Below are positions 61,008 through 64,000 of a stretch of DNA of 64,000 nt, piece after piece. The position numbers and the translations under genes are program-made. Numbering within the stretch: position 1 is the first letter of the stretch; the number at the start of each line of letters is the position of its first letter. Location of the stretch: contig NZ_QXDC01000003.1 of NCBI RefSeq assembly GCF_003550065.1, positions 620,001 to 684,000 on the forward strand, in the 5' to 3' direction. The stretch is from Hephaestia caeni (GTDB lineage Bacteria; Pseudomonadota; Alphaproteobacteria; Sphingomonadales; Sphingomonadaceae). The notes under the pieces were generated by a model that saw nothing but the letters and a program-made list of their open reading frames with translations, did no database searches and was not told where the DNA came from.

Positions 61008-62987
61008 ATGAGCGATGACGACGATTTTACGCCCGACCTTGGCAAGCCGCGCGCAGGCGGAAGCCGGATGCGCCGCAGCTATCTTCAGCGCGTGCTTCAG
61101 GCGCGGACGCTTGCCGGTGGCGTGCGACGCACAGGCCGCGCCTTTACCGGCAGCAGGATCGGGCGTGGTCGCGTCGCGGGGCGACAGCTTGCCAGCCGGG
61201 ACCGTCTGGCGGGCTATCGCCAGCGCCGCGTCATGGTCAAATACCGGATCGCCAAATTCAACAAGGCGAACAGCCTTGGGGCGGCGCGCGCGCATCTGCG
61301 CTATATCCAGCGCGACGGCGTGACCCGCGATGGCGAGCCGGGGCGGCTTTATTCGGCCGGGCAGGAGCAGGCCGACGGCAAGGCGTTTCTCGAACGGGCC
61401 GACGGCGACCGGCACCAGTTCCGCTTCATCGTCTCGCCGGAGGATGGAGATCATTATGATGATCTCCGCTCGCTGACCCGCCGCCTGATGGTGCAGATGG
61501 AACGGGATTTGGGGACGAAGCTCGACTGGGTGGCGGTCGATCATTTCAACACCGGCCATCCGCACACCCATATCGTCGTGCGCGGCGTCGATGATCGCGG
61601 GCAGGATCTGGTGATCGGCGGCGAATATCTGACGCACGGTATTCGCGAGCGCGCAGCCGAGCTGGTGTCGCTCGACCTGGGACCGCGCACGGACATCGAG
61701 ATCGAGGACCGGCTGACCCGCGAGATCGAGCAGGAACGGCTGACCAGCATCGACCGGCGCTTGTTGCGCGACATGGATCATCGGCGGATCGTCGAAGCCA
61801 CCGACCGCGATCCCTTCTATCAATCACTCCGCGCGGGGCGCTTGCAAAAGCTCGGCCACTTGGGGCTGGCCACCGAGATCGAACCGGGACGCTGGCAACT
61901 GGCCGACGGCATCGATGACACGCTGAAGCGCATGGGCGAGCGCGGTGACATCATCCGCACCATGCAGCGCGCCTTTACTGAGCATGGAATGGAGCGCGCC
62001 GCAGGAGACTATGCCATCGCCGATCCGGCGAGCATGAAGCCGATCGTCGGCCGCGTCGTCGAGCGTGGTCTGTCGGACGAGGCGAACGATCGCCATTATC
62101 TGATCGTAGATGGCACCGATGGGCGCAGCCACTATGTCGATATCGGCCGGGGTGATGCGACGGCCTACATCCCCGAAGGCGCGGTGGTGCGGATCGCGCC
62201 CAAGCCGGTCGAGGCCCGCGCCGTCGATCGCACCGTGGCCGAGATCGCCGCCGCCCATGACGGGCGCTATTCGATCGATATTCATTTGCGTCACGATTCC
62301 ACCGCGCGCGAATCTTTTGCCGAAACCCATGTGCGTCGGCTTGAGGCGATACGCCGGGTGATGACCAAGGGCGGTAGCATAATCGAGCGCGAGGCGGACG
62401 GAACATGGCTCATCGCCCCCGATCATGTCGATGTCGCCGCCGCCTATGAAGCACAACGCGCCAAAGCCGCGCCGGTCATCGTGGATACGCTCTCTACGCT
62501 TCCCTTGGACCGACAAACCGGGGTGGATGGCGCGACCTGGCTAGACCGGGAATTGATTGCGGCCGATCCCGAGCCGTTGCGCGATGCCGGGTTCGGCCGG
62601 GAAACCCGCGCAGCGCTCGTCCAGCGGCGGCAATGGCTGATCGCCGAAGGGCTGGCACAAGAAGAACAGGGCCGCATCATCTATCGCGAAAACCTGCTGG
62701 CCATGCTGCGACGGCGCGAATTGAACCGGGTCGCGGGCCAGCTCTCCGACGAACTGGGTATCGTCTATGCCGAAGCCAAACCCGGCGAGCGGATCGATGG
62801 CATCTATCGCCGTCCGGTGGAACTGGCGTCAGGCCGTTATGCGCTGATCGAAAAGAGCCGCGAATTTACCCTGGTGCCGTGGCGCCCGGTGCTCGATCGC
62901 CATCTGGAGAAGCAGGTGTCCGGCATCATGCGCGGCGACACGATCAACTGGACGATCGGTCGTCAGCGCGGCCCGTCGATTTCGTGA
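61008..62987 (+). CDS. VirD2-type relaxase with DUF3363 domain
   Basis: A 659-residue relaxase that should nick the ICE at oriT and pilot the strand into the recipient. The N-terminal relaxase domain contains VKYRIAKFNKANSLGAARAHLRYIQRDG and the histidine motif DHFNTGHPHTHIVVRG (HxH metal site). The C-terminal half is DUF3363 (EIAAAHDGRYSIDIHLRHD onward to LVPWRPVLDRHLEKQVSG). ICEs of this group usually carry traG and trb genes next; the coupling gene is not in the window. Confidence 0.92.
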   Translation: MSDDDDFTPDLGKPRAGGSRMRRSYLQRVLQARTLAGGVRRTGRAFTGSRIGRGRVAGRQLASRDRLAGYRQRRVMVKYRIAKFNKANSLGAARAHLRYIQRDGVTRDGEPGRLYSAGQEQADGKAFLERADGDRHQFRFIVSPEDGDHYDDLRSLTRRLMVQMERDLGTKLDWVAVDHFNTGHPHTHIVVRGVDDRGQDLVIGGEYLTHGIRERAAELVSLDLGPRTDIEIEDRLTREIEQERLTSIDRRLLRDMDHRRIVEATDRDPFYQSLRAGRLQKLGHLGLATEIEPGRWQLADGIDDTLKRMGERGDIIRTMQRAFTEHGMERAAGDYAIADPASMKPIVGRVVERGLSDEANDRHYLIVDGTDGRSHYVDIGRGDATAYIPEGAVVRIAPKPVEARAVDRTVAEIAAAHDGRYSIDIHLRHDSTARESFAETHVRRLEAIRRVMTKGGSIIEREADGTWLIAPDHVDVAAAYEAQRAKAAPVIVDTLSTLPLDRQTGVDGATWLDRELIAADPEPLRDAGFGRETRAALVQRRQWLIAEGLAQEEQGRIIYRENLLAMLRRRELNRVAGQLSDELGIVYAEAKPGERIDGIYRRPVELASGRYALIEKSREFTLVPWRPVLDRHLEKQVSGIMRGDTINWTIGRQRGPSIS

Positions 62988-63007
62988 AGGCGCGCAATGC
63001 TCAGAAA

Positions 63008-64000
63008 TTACTCGGAGGTCGGATTTGCCCAATCCGGCAGTGCATCCAGATAGGCAAGCTCCTCCCGCAACACCGGGTCGAGGGCTTCCGGCAACAGCTT
63101 TCGTAACAGAATCCATTCAGGGGATTCGTTCGTGGCCTGTATCGCGTCTCGATAGCGGCGGAGGTGATCGTGAACGGATGCCTTGATTATGCTGCTGCTT
63201 CGCGTGTTCTCGATAATCTGCTTCAGTAGGTCCGAGTAGGGCGAAAGAACTTTGGTGCTCAGATAGGTATTGAGCATCGCAGAAATGTTTGAATGTTCAC
63301 TCGCATAATTTCGCCCCTTCCCGTTCGTGGCGGCAACGATCGAGAAGGCAGCCGCGAGAAGCAGACTTTGCGGACGCGCCAGATCGCGAAGGGGTTTGTA
63401 GCGATCCTCCCATTGAGCAAGCGCGTTGAACCAAGGCCGACGCACTTTTTCGATCTCTGCTAGTCGCGAGCCAACGATTCTGTCTTCGTGATAGGGAATC
63501 TTTGAGCGCGGAACCGTAAGCGCGTCGAACCGAACCAGCTTGGGCGCGTCCAGTCGTCCATCGGGCTTGCGAAGGTAACAGGACAGCACAAGGGTTTTCT
63601 GCTCCCGCGATGCGGCTACCGCTGCTTGATCGAGAACGAAGGCGTTGCCGCGGTGACGGCGGATAACATCGATGAAGCTCTGCGGAAGCGCGGTGGCGGT
63701 ATCAAGCCCGAACAGAATCCATAGCAGAGGTATGCCTTCACGTTCGTAGTGCTTGCAGCGCGCCGAGATTTCCGTCTGGAACGTGCCGGACATCTGGAAC
63801 TCAACGACGAACGGGCCGAAGTCGTCCCACTCGACATAGGTATCGGGATAGCGACCATGCTCATTCTCAGTTGGGGAACGATACTGGCCGACGGTATGCT
63901 TGATGTAACGAGAATCGAGTGCGGCAAGCTCTCCCACCAACTCGCACATCAGACGATGAAAGTTTGATTCCTGCTTCCCCTGATATTGTGCGGCCCGAGC
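63008..64000 (-). CDS. DUF6035-family protein, partial at right edge
   Basis: The frame enters from beyond base 64000, with no stop upstream, and ends at 63008; at least 330 residues are visible. The part with PDTYVEWDDFGPFVVEFQMSG, then SARCKHYEREGIPLLWILFG and FVLDQAAVAAS, looks like DUF6035, related to CoiA/PD-(D/E)XK-like nucleases (D, E-x-Q core). ATG 63949 is internal, because the upstream residues continue the family pattern (QESNFHRL). It is antisense to the backbone, 20 bases after the relaxase stop. It is likely cargo, perhaps defence-related. Confidence 0.65.
   Translation of the reverse strand, partial: ARAAQYQGKQESNFHRLMCELVGELAALDSRYIKHTVGQYRSPTENEHGRYPDTYVEWDDFGPFVVEFQMSGTFQTEISARCKHYEREGIPLLWILFGLDTATALPQSFIDVIRRHRGNAFVLDQAAVAASREQKTLVLSCYLRKPDGRLDAPKLVRFDALTVPRSKIPYHEDRIVGSRLAEIEKVRRPWFNALAQWEDRYKPLRDLARPQSLLLAAAFSIVAATNGKGRNYASEHSNISAMLNTYLSTKVLSPYSDLLKQIIENTRSSSIIKASVHDHLRRYRDAIQATNESPEWILLRKLLPEALDPVLREELAYLDALPDWANPTSE

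Noticed and set aside
60289..61011. 240-codon plus-strand frame between the transglycosylase and the relaxase
   Set aside because: It crosses the inverted repeats and the well-supported 45-residue gene in another frame, and has no family character.
1..64000. CRISPR array, rRNA operon or complete insertion sequence
   Set aside because: No regularly spaced repeats, no rRNA sequence and no intact transposase were seen in the window.

Overview
The window looks like the chromosome of a sphingomonad (Sphingomonas, Sphingobium, Novosphingobium or a close relative). The evidence is a GC-rich alphaproteobacterial gene style and core genes typical of that group: kup, pdeM, gluQRS, an HNH endonuclease, ppc and a cyclophilin. 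A tRNA-Ser(GGA) gene at 9319-9409 carries a P4-type tyrosine integrase directly downstream. From there to the right edge the DNA reads as one integrative and conjugative element (ICE). Its right end lies outside the window, because no second copy of the tRNA 3' end was seen.

Layout. 1-9.4 kb is host core. 9.6-10.9 kb is the integrase. 11.3-17.0 kb holds copper genes arranged around an extracytoplasmic-function (ECF) sigma module: copAB leftward, a CnrY/CnrX/CnrH-like triad leftward, and copCD rightward. 17.1-21.4 kb is a Cu+ ATPase with CueR, a DUF411 protein and a cation diffusion facilitator (CDF) exporter. 21.5-28.6 kb is a Cus-type tripartite efflux system with CusF-like proteins. 28.7-34.9 kb is a series of MerR-controlled units: a MerR/methyltransferase/CDF/FTR1 cluster resembling lead resistance, a MerR/MerT/GDCCVxC cassette, and a MerR/CDF pair. 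35.5-42.3 kb is a czcCBA operon with DUF190. 42.4-48.9 kb holds a P1B-4 ATPase, a TolC, a CDF, a zinc-ribbon protein and two SRPBCC proteins. 49.2-51.4 kb holds two lipoproteins and an AraC regulator. 51.6-63 kb is the ICE backbone: DUF2285, ArdC, DUF2958, ParB, DUF736, an HTH protein, TraF peptidase, lytic transglycosylase and DUF3363 relaxase. A second MerR/MerT/GDCCVxC cassette interrupts this backbone. A DUF6035 gene runs in from the right edge on the minus strand.

How it works together. The cargo covers copper/silver at every step: periplasmic oxidation and binding (CopA, B, C, D), inner-membrane export (P1B-1), and trans-envelope efflux (Cus). It also covers zinc/cadmium/cobalt (Czc, P1B-4, CDFs), probably lead, and mercury-like thiophilic metals. 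Two control systems can be read directly. Six MerR-type promoters have stretched spacers. In addition, three copies of a shared box (TGAGGG, 14 nt, TGCGTA) lie before copA, before the sigma operon and before copC, which makes them the likely regulon of the ECF factor. The CnrX-like sensor keeps, by position, the five residues that bind Ni/Co in CnrX, although the neighbouring target genes are copper genes.

The most notable structural event is a 283-296 bp imperfect direct repeat (the 3' end of the DUF2285 gene plus its palindrome-rich downstream DNA) on both sides of the second mercury-type cassette. It suggests the cassette arrived by recombination between related ICEs.
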